Assembly: GCA_013399305.1 (NCBI GenBank)
Contig: VXAI01000114.1
Span: forward strand, 1,993,544-2,057,543
Source: Rostratula benghalensis
Lineage: Eukaryota; Chordata; Aves; Charadriiformes; Rostratulidae
Length of the DNA: 64,000 nucleotides
Direction of reading: 5' to 3'
Each line of letters starts with the position of its first letter. The stretch's first letter is position 1. This document shows, piece by piece, positions 1 to 11,500 of the stretch. The position numbers and the translations under genes were made by a program. Under the pieces are notes generated by a model. That model had not been told where the DNA came from, did no database searches, and was given only the letters and a program-made list of their open reading frames with translations.

Positions 1-3000
1 CAAGGTTCCCCAGAAATCTTCCAGAGACAAGAGCAGTGAGATTTGGAGCTGCTTTCTTATTAGAAGAGCGTAAACAAGTCACTGAGGTGGTTTCGTGGTG
101 CGGATTTATGAAGCTCTATATAGAGGGGAAAGAGCATACAAAGGTGTAGATTTTTGGTTTGCTTTGTTCCAATAAATTGTCTTTCACATGGTTTCCCTTG
201 TACCGTCATTCTTGACATTTCTGGGCCCTCTCGTCTGGACAATGTTGTAAGGTAAAGCAGCTTCAAGATAACAAGCTGCTGAAAACCTGGAGTCCTGAGA
301 ACAATTCTGATAGCTGAAGATACCTCCAGCATGGTAAAATGCTAGATATGCTCCCCTACTGTAAGGTGAATGCAGAGGGGACAGAGTAAAATATCTGCTA
401 GTTTGGGGTTTGTTTGTTTTTTTTCTACTGCTTTATGTTTAATCATATCGACGAAGGGACCAAAAATCAGCTAGTGAGGAAGAGCAGAGTTCCTCTCATC
501 AAAGCTGCACTGAATTTACTGTTTTTCTGCAGCAGGATTCCAATGAGCTCTCTGGACTGTGCACTGAGGGTAGAGTCAAGAGGAAAGCTCAGTCCATCAT
601 CGTTGGTTTGGATTCAAGGACTCACAGTTACTTTCCTAATCAGAAACAGCTCAGTATTCACACAGATCTCCTGGCATCATGCAGATGTAGAGCATGCCTC
701 ACATTTCAGAAACTCACTAAGGATTTACTCAATTATTAATTAAAATCTCATTTGATTATGATTCTATCACATGGTGAAGGAAGCATCCGGTTTCATTGTG
801 AACAGTTAATTTAGACTCTCTGAAGATGTTCTGTCATTTAAAACAGAACCAGCAGTCCAAAGAAAGAAAACCATATCATTATTTATGGCATTATGTTACA
901 ATTCAGATGTGATTAACTCACTCTGATTCTATTCTGTTTAACAATATAATATGATGAAACATGCTGGCTGTGTTAAGGTTATTTATTTAGGACACAACTT
1001 TGGTATAGTTCCAGTGAATTTCTGCTGCATCGCTGCAGATTTAGTTTTTCTCTCCTTTGGCTTAATGTAACTAAAAATGATAATGTTGTGGGTAGTCCCT
1101 ACACAGTGAGCCACATGCTCATATTTATATCAGAAATGGCTCAGACCTTCAAGGAATTAGCAGCTGAAGTGTGCTAATTTCTATCCACGGCTGGAATTAG
1201 CTGTTAGATACCCATTGTGTCTGCTTTTTATATAGGCCCACAGAACTGCCAGCATCAAAGGGACATTGCATGAGAACAAAGCAGCCCCCTCAGATCTCAC
1301 TTGCTTGATTCCTCATGTGGACTTCATTTGAGTTTCTGCAGAGAGCCAGGAAGCATTTGATTCTGCTTCTGCCCTGCTCCACGCTGCCCCAGCTTCCATG
1401 TTCTCTCTGTGCTGGGCCATGGCATCCTGCTGGCCACAGTCCTACCAGCGGTGGGACTGAAGCATGCTCAGCTGATTTTCAGCCCCTGCTAACTTATGGT
1501 ACTTCAAGAATGTCACTTACCTGTGCAGTCAGTGCTAGTAAGTAAACCATGCATTTTAGCCCCAGTAAATTTAAATTAATGTTTCCACACAATACAAACA
1601 CATGGTGCTTTTTATACTTTTGCAGCCGGTTATTTCTGTAATTTCTTTGAATGCAAAGCACTTTTGAATATGTAGAACATATAAAACTCCTCCAAATACC
1701 CTTGTGGATTTTCACAACTAACACATGGACCAACTCCATTTCATTGTTGGTGCCCACAACAGAAAGCAGAGTGCTGGACCAGGCAGCCAGAGTCCAATCC
1801 CTCACAACAGTGTCACTGTTAAAGCCAGGGAAATCACAGTCAGAATAAAATCATCAGCCTCATACCATGACAGCTTCAGCAATGTTATAGATATTAAAAG
1901 CACAATAGCAGCTTTTCATTTTACAGACCCCTAAAAGCTTTTCAGTGTCTGTGCAGAGCTGGGGAATCACCTTTAAACTCATTAAATAATAGGCTTAATT
2001 TCTCAATTCACTTGACAATATCCTTAAAAGTAGCCCATCCTACAGAGATCCACAGACCATTTGAGGAAAAACACTCAGCTAGAGGAAAAGATGAGGTGAC
2101 CTGTGGGAAGTACAAAATCACTGCTAGTTTGTGTTGATGGAGCAGCATAAGCCAGCAGGAATCTAGGATGCCCTTGACATGTCCCAGGGTTGCTGCTCCT
2201 GTTGGCCTCTTCATCCTGAAAGACCACAGGCAGAACACCAGGAGTTACTGGGAGGCTCAGCTGTGGACCAAGTTCCCCTGACCAGCTGAGATCATTCAAG
2301 CTTTGGTCAGCTGAAACCAGAGACAGCTTTGGAAATGCTCCTCAGAAGCAGGAGCAGACCCGGTGGTGGGGAGAGAGCTGCCCAGGGAGGGCAATGCATT
2401 GTCCTAGAGACCTGCCCTGAGGCTCCTCAGGAACCACCAGAAGGCTTCCTAGGACACAAGCACTCCACTGCAGCATTTACTTTGCTGTAAACAGTGATCA
2501 CAGAAACATTTAGCAGCAATGTGCCATTGCAGAATGGTTCCACTGGCGGTGCTGGATGGGGGTTCAACACATCAGCATCCTCTGCGACAAAGCAGGCTCA
2601 GTGAAGCTTCTATTGAAGCTCTCCTGTCATCTCAGGCAACCATAGTCCTTATAACTATTTGTATATACACATCCTACGGGTAACTGAAATAATATTAAAC
2701 CTGAACTTTTAATGTTAATAAAAGCACCTGTGAAGTTTTGGAAGGACTCTGTGTTGCTGTTCCTGAACTCAGTAATCTCCCAGGACAGATGCTGTGCAGG
2801 CAGACAAAATACAACTTTCTCCAAGCTCTCTTACAAAGCACCTGAACATTACCATGAAAAGACACAAACATGTCCTCTTTGGGGTCTCTGATAAAATCAC
2901 TGATGGGAAATACCAAAACTGCCCCCACCTTGTTACACCTGCCCTGGGCAGAAGTAAACTCCTTCCAGAACAGCAATGAGACTGTAAGTCCTTTCAGTCA

Positions 3001-4374
3001 CTCACTACCAATCATCAATACCATTGGATTAAACACTATATAGCAAGTGATCCAGGTTTACTAGCACACACTTTCAAAATATCTGCAGGGTGGTTTTGTT
3101 TGGTTGGTTTTTTTTTTTTAATACCACAAAATGAATTTTTTAAAACAGTACCAGTTTGAATGGAGGATGGGAAGGGTCTAAATGAGCACTGGTTTTACAT
3201 GCCCATGCGTGGCTTTCCAGGTCAGACACACTTCACAACAGCACACTAACACTAGGAAAGTCCCTGCCTCCACTGAGCAACATTTTGGGCAGATGAGTAA
3301 AGCAACATATTCTCTCACAGTGGGGGAGGCAGCTAGATTGTTTGCCCTAATTAATATTTCTAGCAATTTTACTACACTAAATTAGAGCCAGAATTTCTCT
3401 ACAATCTCACATTGCTTCTTCCAGCTCTTCAAAATGCTCCCATGTGGCTTCTGCCACTTTTTCTGGCTGTATTAGACCACAGAATTATCATTAGGTCAGG
3501 GAACAATTATGAGGGGACACAGAGGTTTTTAATGTGAACAACCAACTCGCATGCTCTGCAGCAGAATAGTGTACCTGATCATTCCTTTCCCTTTGGTTGG
3601 CTGTGAGATTTTTGCTGCTTAACACCTAACTCTGCTGGCATTTGGGGTACAGCTGCAAAACCAGCTCCATTTCTGGCAGGCTCATTACATCATTCACAGC
3701 TGCTGCAGTGAACGTCAGGGCTGCTGTTCTTAATTTGGGCTATAATCCATCTCGAGGGCTGGCCCTTTCTAGAGGAAGGCGGAAGAGCTATCTTTTCTTG
3801 ACTTTCACCAGCAAAAAGCCAGAGGCAAAGTTTACGTGTTGCCTATGCTGTGCCAATGAGGCAAAATTAACCTCTAATGAGATTGGTAAAGGGCAGATAG
3901 ACTTGTCTAAGGCTAGAATCCATGCAGCTGAGGAGATGATGGTGTGAAAATAACACCAGCCCCTCTGTCCTGAGGTCAGTGGTCCCCAGGACACACTGTA
4001 GTCATCCCAGTGGGCTCCATCCACACACTTAATGCAGCAAAACAATAGCCAAGGCTCCCAGGTGCCCACATGCCATTGAAGCCAGCGCAGCAGTAACCTT
4101 CAGGCACAGGAACCCTCCGAGCAAGGGTCATTGCAGAGCAGTGAGAAAGAACTAAAGAAACTGGAGCTGAATCTGACCCCAATTCATGGTTTGGGGTTGG
4201 TTTTTTTTGTGTGTGTTGGATTTTGTTCCCACTACTTTCAGAAAGTTCTCACTTGACTACTTTGACCCCATAGCCCAAGACATCTGCAGCCAGTGCTCCA
4301 CAATCATTGAGATTGATTTTTCTTCAAAATAAGAAGTGCCATTACATTTAAACCTATGAAACTAAAAGCGGAAT
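1..4374. other. Intergenic, no gene seen
   Basis: AT-rich single-copy DNA with frequent stops in all frames. The short open frames show no recognisable domain and no paired splice sites with protein similarity. I see no CR1 3' end, tRNA or strong CpG cluster. It is probably part of the spacer beyond the 3' end of BDH1. Confidence 0.6.
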
Positions 4375-4425
4375 AGGAAAAACCATGCATATGCAAATGG
4401 TTATGCATAACTGTCTAGAGTTCTT
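4375..4425. promoter_or_regulatory. Candidate POU/octamer site cluster
   Basis: A perfect octamer ATGCAAAT (4391-4398) is overlapped on its left by ATGCAT, giving a MORE-like composite at 4385-4398. A 10-bp palindrome TTATGCATAA follows at 4401-4410. The surrounding sequence is AT-rich and not a simple repeat. POU proteins (Oct family) bind such sites, but function is inferred from motif density only. Confidence 0.3.
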
Positions 4426-5181
4426 CAGAGATTGCATGGAAAATAGATGTGGAAATTTCACAGATTTTCAGCGTGACTCAGGGGGCATCCAAACAGTAAA
4501 TGTGACTCATGGACTGTGTAGGCATGTATAGGTGTGTGGGTAGGCTTCTGGAAGCCATATGGTTTCCTGCAGGAGCTGAATATCAGCACAAGCGGTGGTG
4601 GTGGGGAGAAGAAATGTGATGTTTTATCACAGAACAAGCTACTTAAGCACTGCCTGTCCAAGAATTGCTAATGGAGCAGAGCCTGGTGAGGGCTGGCTTC
4701 CATCAGCACTGCAGAATAACATGGCTTTTCTAAAGAATGGGATCTATTTACAGGAAACTCTTTGGAACACAATGAAATTTTAGGGGGTGAGAGGCATTTA
4801 TATTCCAAAGTAATTTGTTTTTGTTGAAACTGGTCTTTGAAGAGCTCTCTATAAGAAGCTACGGTCTGGCAGAAAAGGGACATCATGTGGGACCCTGGCA
4901 ATATTTGGGCTTTGTGAAAGCAGCTGGAAGCAATTTCATCTGAACTCTAATGAAGTTTAAAATTGAACAACCAAGCTTGGCTAGAGAGCAAGGCACCTAC
5001 CCCCAAAAGCCAAAGGACTTGTACCTGCACAGCCCTGTCTAAATGTATCATGAAATACTGTAATTAAATATTCAGGTGAACTTCCCCAGTCAAAGAACGG
5101 GCATGCTGCAGTTGTCAGTTCCTGGCACGGAACAGGGCAATAACCCACCACCCATCGAGGATGAGGGAAGTCCGAAAACCT
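4426..5181. other. Intergenic, no gene seen
   Basis: Unremarkable single-copy sequence up to the assembly gap. No exon, repeat family or RNA gene was recognised. Confidence 0.5.
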
Positions 5182-5211
5182 NNNNNNNNNNNNNNNNNNN
5201 NNNNNNNNNNN
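5182..5211. other. Assembly gap (30 N)
   Basis: Thirty consecutive N directly abut a run of A. The gap length is probably nominal, and the break is probably caused by the homopolymer. Any reading frame crossing it is meaningless. Confidence 0.98.
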
Positions 5212-5237
5212 AAAAAAAAAAAAAAAAAAAAAAAAAA
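5212..5237 (+). repeat. Poly(A) homopolymer (26 A) next to the gap
   Basis: An uninterrupted A run begins right after the N block. It may be the tail of a retroposed element whose body is lost in the gap, or just a mononucleotide repeat. The flanks do not show which. Confidence 0.85.
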
Positions 5238-7446
5238 GAGTCACAAGAATATATAAGGTCATTTTCCCTCAGGGGGAAGAAATAAGGTAAAAACTAAGAC
5301 ATGGATTTTGTGGATTTAGATGAGTAACATGGGCCAGGACAGACACTATCAACTAAAGGGGAACCTCACATGATCAATACACACAGTCCGGGTTTGACAG
5401 CTGCAGCCTGTCATTTATTTTCTGCAAAACAAAAGTACATTGAAGGAAAAGAGTGGATGTTTTTCCCCCATTATTCTTCCTAGTGCCAGTTCTTTCCCCG
5501 CTCCAAAGCCCATAAACAAACTGAAAATTAGGGGGTAAACCACAGTTACAGGTTATGGGACTCAAATGGACATATTTTTAGTTAAAAGTCAGCATCAATG
5601 CAACATAACATCCGGTGGACATAGTGCATTTTCTCCTGCAGGTTCTTCAATCTCAAGTCTGGCACAAGCAGGAGACAGGTGAGGAAATCAGATTGCATTA
5701 ATGTTCTTTTGTCAGCCAAAAGTATCCAAGAAGCATATCCTTAGATATCTTGCTTTGGATCTCATGGGTAACGGGGGTCTGGAGACAGAACCGAGCTTAC
5801 CTTACCCAGGCTCATGGCAAACCTAATCTGCTGCAAACCTGATCCTCTGCCCAGTGCAGATGCTCTTTGAGAGGGACTCCAAGTAAAACCTCCACCAAAA
5901 ATAGGGACTGTTTACATGAAAGCATCAAAGTCCCAGACAAAGCCTCTGTAGCAGGATGCAAATCTCCTTTTGAGAACCATGCTTAAAGATGGAATTTCTC
6001 TGAGGCATTTGACCTAGGGAACTGTCTGTGGCTTTCAGTGATGGAAAACCCTGTTCTCACCACAGCGGAGTCATCCACAAATAGCACAGAAAAAGTTACT
6101 CTGCTTTTGGGGTAAGTGAAAATTTTGTTGATAAATACTTCTAGATGAGGTAATAGCCTTCTGTCAGTGCTGCTTTAACAGTATAGCAGATTCAACGAAG
6201 GAAAGGAGACAGAGACAACCATCTTGATCTAACAATACATGAGAAAAACTGGAATGACAGAAATAAAACACTAGTCTCTGAGGTGTCAGAACAGCTATGC
6301 TGATATGGGAACAGGCAACAAGACAGTAGAAGGAGAGCAGGTTACAAAAAACAGGATCAACCATGAAAGTTTATTTCCAGAAAGCATTTGTGAAGTGTGG
6401 ACACTGAACAGTGAGCCCCACATTCAGAAGCTGATTAGGGTGCTCTTCCACTATCTCCTGGTGGCCTCTGCAGAATCAATATTATCTGCTTTCAAACATA
6501 TTGCTGGTACAATTTTAGCTAGAATCTTTGGGTGCAGCGCTACTCTATCTTTTAGATAGTGGATGCAGAGAATATGAGCTAGAGAGTCTCTTTCCACACC
6601 CTGGACAAGTATCACACCTAAACACCTTGAAATATGAAGACACTTAAGGTAAAAATAGAAATACATTCTCACCTTCCAGAGGACTGCCAGACCTGCTTGG
6701 ACAGGACCTGTTTCCTAGTACTCATCTGCAGGAATACTTCTGATGCAAGAGAGATGTTAGAGCTACCCTCACTTTCACAAGCATAAGCACCCCTCGCTAT
6801 GGGTACCAAAATTAATGCCCTGCCCAAAATAGGACTGTCTCTTGGCTGCCCTTTTCAGGCATGTCAGAGTTGTCTTCAGTCATCCACCAGCTGGGCCACT
6901 TCAGGACACTTCAGGCACACCATCAAAAATAAAGCAGGCAATTACTAGCAGTGTGTGAAGTGAGTACAAACTCCTGTGCAGGTCTTACATCATACATCCA
7001 GTTCTATCGTGGCTGATGCACTTCATCTTTCATTCCTGACTTAGAGAGATCAAGTCTTCTCAAGTGAAGCACTACTAAATAAACAAGCCCTGTAAGTCTT
7101 ATGTAGCTTTTAGATGCTAATCTTTCCACAGAGCCAATGGTTTAATTAATTAATTTTAATTTAACATAATAAAAACATCTCTGTAAAAGCTTGAACATAA
7201 CTAGTCATGAAACAGACATAACTTAATTATATCTCACTGATATTGCAATTATCTGCACAAGCAACTTGCTGGTCCCTGCCACCATGAGAGTGGCAAAGAA
7301 CTGAGCCCTGCTCCAAGAATGGCACATTCCCTTAGCAACAAGCCTGACAAGCTCCTTCAGCCCAGGGTGTGGAGACTCCTCGATCTGATGTGAAGCTAAC
7401 AGAAGAGTTTCACTACAGCATCATTGTCCAGGGAGGACAGGATTAG
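5238..7446. other. Intergenic, no gene seen
   Basis: Single-copy DNA, AT-rich around 7130-7260. No exon with flanking splice sites and recognisable protein was found. Confidence 0.5.
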
Positions 7447-7584
7447 AAGGGCAGAAAATATGTCATACCTTTTTTAAAGGGAAATTCGATACAAGTTTAG
7501 AAGGTCCCTGGATGGAAGGGCAGAAAGGATGTCAAACCTTTTTTAAAAGGAAGCTCAACACAAGTTTAGTAGGTCCCTGGATAG
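7447..7584. repeat. Two-copy tandem duplication, period about 69 bp
   Basis: Two adjacent diverged copies (about 7447-7515 and 7516-7584) share, in order, GGGCAGAAA, a GTCAxACC block, a T run, and CAAGTTTAG followed by AGGTCCCTGGAT. Substitutions are scattered, so the duplication is old. No coding role is evident. Confidence 0.8.
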
Positions 7585-8514
7585 AGGCTCAGGTCCAGGG
7601 CATGTTTCTAGGTGCCCTTTCTGTTATAAGAGAAATGCCAAGTAAAGGTGAAAAGGCAGTGGTGCTGCTGGGACTTGTGGGGAGTTCAGGCTTGCCTGCA
7701 CCTCATTGCTACTAGAATAAGCCCCAGAGAGGGTCTCCAACCGATGATGGGAGATCAGCCTGGCTTAGGGGTGGTGGAAACCAAGTCCACAGGCAAAGGT
7801 TGCAGGGCACAGAGCAGGTTTCTGTGGGACTCCATTAACCCTGGGCTATTCCCTTCTACACTTTCAAGGGGTGACTTTGTCTCAGAGGACAGAGCCCTGC
7901 AAACACCTCAAGCCCTGCTGCTGTATGGAAAAAAGCTTTGAGAATGTGTGTCTGTGCAAGGCATTGGCAGCCATGGCCTTCTGCGCTCTGAAAAGGACCA
8001 GGAGAGCCTGCGATGCAGGCTGAAGATTTATCTTGCCACCTCTGTGGCAAGGTAATTGCTGCTGATTACAAACCCAATGCAGTCTTGTTAATTTGCAACA
8101 CAGAACAATAAGAGCCATTAAGAGAGCAGCCCTGCATCCAGCTCCTCAAGCACAAAATTCTCATCTTACTTAACAGCACCATACAAGCTGTTTGGGAAAC
8201 AAATAGGTGTAGATCAGGTAAGGGTTTGAAAAGCAGTTTAATAGGTACCTGATTAACAACATGGAGTGTTATACTCCATTACCTCTTTCGCAGTGACAGC
8301 CAGCTCTGTTGAAGATTGTGTCTCTGCTGTGCTGGGCAATGCAGCAGAAGAGTTGCTGTACAACATCTTGGTCACAAGCTCTCTTTTTGCTCTCACTGGT
8401 GTCTGCTGAGGAGCCCTTTGGGCAAGATGAACCTCTGGGCTGTCCCACATTGGTACTGCAAAACCAGTCCTGTCCCTGCACGCTGGCAGGGCAAGGAGCA
8501 GTCAAGAGGTGACC
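7585..8514. other. Intergenic, no gene seen
   Basis: Mixed-composition DNA with short overlapping open frames on both strands and no recognisable domain. Confidence 0.45.
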
Positions 8515-8575
8515 TGAGAGTCAAAGTGACTTGGCCAAGGTCACCCAGGAGACCATCAGCATGTGAAGCTCCATT
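8515..8575 (+). repeat. MIR / CORE-SINE-like relic
   Basis: The block GTGACTTGGCCAAGGTCACC, starting at 8526, closely matches the conserved core of MIR-type tRNA-derived SINEs (GTGACTTGCCCAAGGTCAC). Only about 60 bp is recognisable. Assignment is from memory of the family core, not from an alignment. Confidence 0.55.
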
Positions 8576-11500
8576 GATATGAGTGACCACAGTCTGGTAA
8601 TGGTGCCCCAAGCTCATCATGGGTCAGGGTCAGTGCATTTGTAACTGGACACAGAAGTTGCCAGGCTTTCTGCAAAACAGCCCTTCAAGATAGTGCCCTT
8701 CACAATTCTGGCAGAACAAGAAAAAGCCGCAATTCCTCGCTTAAAGCCTCCGTCAGCCCTGCCAGAAGGAGACGAAGGGGGAATGCAATGAGGTCAAACT
8801 ACACCAAAGAAAAGGCAGGAGATATATACACTGTGTCCAGTACTCTGGACTTAGGCTCAGGCAAGCTCTATGGGACACTCTTTCACATCATCTCATCAAT
8901 AAAGTAATTTCCTTTTCCTGAGAGGAACCACTTCTGTACATGACGCTTGACTTTTTTTATTCTAATACAGCAGCAAACAGTTGCTTTATGTAACACATTC
9001 AGGAGTGGGGTTTATAACAAATCTGTGTTTTATATTATCATCTTTCATTCAAATGGTACGAAGTTGCATACGTAACTCTGCAGCGCGCCTGCCTTCTCAC
9101 TAAGCTTATATTGCCCTTTCCCAGATGGATGGGAGCAAGAGAAGCTCTACTGAGCTGAAGATTTCTTTGTGGCTGTCCCTGATAGAGGATGGTGACATAA
9201 GCTGGCTGTCTTGGGGATTTCACATAAGCCGAAGCTTGGAAGGCTGAGCTACATAGAAAAAGCATCAAAGCACACCCAGGAGCCCAAAATAGGAAGGAGA
9301 AGGAGGTGCATGGACTGAAGTGGCTCAGAAGCACTAGATCTGGACAGCAGATTAAATATAAATTGCTGTGAACGTGGGGTTGGTCTAAACCAGCTTCAGC
9401 AAGACAGGGATGAGGTGTCCCACAGCCTACCACAGACACAGTGCGCTTGTAAGAATTCACCCTGCAACCAAAGCAAGAAATCCCAAATCAAAACCCAGTT
9501 TGATTAAAAGCTATCGGCAGCAAAAATGTTTTTTGGACAAGTGGAAAAAGATAAGTTTGAAGCAGCAAAATGCAGATGACAAAGGAAAGCAGCAAGTATG
9601 CCATCTGAAGGCACTTTCTGTGCTGGGACTCTGAAACATAACACTGAACATCCCACAGCACCAGAGGGATCTAGAGGAACACTCAGATCCAAACAAGGTT
9701 TGCACAGACAAATTGTGAATTAAAGTACAGTTTAAGTCTCAGTTACACTCATGTTAACGTTACTGCACCCTGAGCTAAGGCATGCTGATGCAGGACCCCC
9801 TTTAGGGAGGCATTGCCAGCCCCTGCAGGGAGAGACAGACAGACAATTTGCAAGTCTTTTCTTATACACTCCTCAGAACACCTTTGGCCAGCTCCCCCTT
9901 TCATGTGGCCAGGTAACAATGCAAACCACCAACCTACTGCCTACATCTTCTAAATGACATTGAGAAGACTAATAGAAAAAATAAGAACACTTTTATATGA
10001 AAATTCATAGCTTTGACTTGCTAATTTATCCTCACACAGTGTGAAGCTGGGGCAACAGCATGCAGGTGTGTTTCATGGGTGCGTGTGAAGAGGGCAGAGA
10101 TGTAAGCACTGAGCTGCTGTTGTCACGTTCAGGGATGACTGGCAGGTTTCAGGCAGAGGAAATGTTCAGCTTCCCTGACGAGCTGTGTGCAAAGAACGAT
10201 GAGAAATGCTGTCACTTTATTGCTAAATCCAAAACAACACATTCACCTTTAATCTACTGCATTTTAAAAAGCATTAGTCAGACTAGGCATGTGACGCTAG
10301 TTACCCCAGAAGGAACGGTAAGTAAAGCTTAGAGTCTCCTAAGCAGTTTATAGGCTATAAGTTATGCTCGAGTGCCTCCTCTAAGCAAAGAAAAACCCAC
10401 AAAATCCTTCATCTCTGACAGCCTTTGGGAGCAGCAGAACCAATAACTAACCACACAAGAAGCTGACACAAGTTGCACCACCTTGTCCCAGCGCAGCAGA
10501 GCAAATGTCCCTAAAGGACAACCCCATCACAGTCACCAGGCATTTAAACATTTTTCTGGCTGCATCTGTTTCTGCATCAACACATGAACCTCCCAGGCCT
10601 CCAGGACTATACCTCTGCCTCTGTTCTATGCACCACAGTCACTGAACTCTGCGGTTCAGTGCCCCTGAGATCAAGGGAATTTGTAACTGGATGAGATCCT
10701 ATGTCACTAGGCAGAAATACATGGTCATGAAAGCATGGTAGAGGAGATAATCCTAGTAGGAACTGAGGGAGGACCCCAGCAAGGAACTGGTTCCTGCCTG
10801 GTGTCTCTGTTGGGGATGGCTGGACACAATTCCCTTTGCAGATCAACCTTATTCATATGTAAATCAAAAGCTGGTTCAAAGGCTTCTGTTGAATTCTTGA
10901 TTCCCCCTGACTCTGGCTTTCAGTTTTCCCTCTTTGTGCCAACAGCTTAGTCAGAAGCCTTTCAAATCACTGGAAACATCTCAATTATATAATTAACCAG
11001 AACGTGAATATCTGCAAACTACAAGGGAAGGCCTTAGCTGTCCAACTTTGAGGGTATGGAGGAAGCTTGTATGCTATTAATTTATTGCTAAAACAGATAG
11101 GGAGGAAGCTAAAACCAGCTGTGATCCTTCCTTCCAGTCCCTCCAAGGGCACAGCAGCCACAAACGTGTAACAGTGCCTACATAATCACATGGTTATGTG
11201 GGGAAGTTTGAATCCCCTCTGTCAAGGGAAGGAATTGCACAGGAGGTGGGTTTGGCATCCTTAGAACCAACTTGGCAAGCCCCAAAATGCTTTGTTCCCC
11301 CAGCCAGGCTTTGCAGGAATGACCCATCACCTGATCTGTGTGAATAAGCCTTTTCCCATTTAAGCTGCCCTCTCAGCTGATGGACCATGAACTGCTGAGC
11401 CCTAAATGAAAGTCCAGGAGAATGAAGGAGTTACAGTCACCAGCCAAGGGCAGTGAACAGGAGAGCAGGAATTTATCTGCCTGGGAAGCAGAGACAAAGA

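Noticed and set aside
5076..5285. Open frames crossing the N block with poly-Lys or poly-Phe
   Set aside because: Artefacts of the gap and the A homopolymer.
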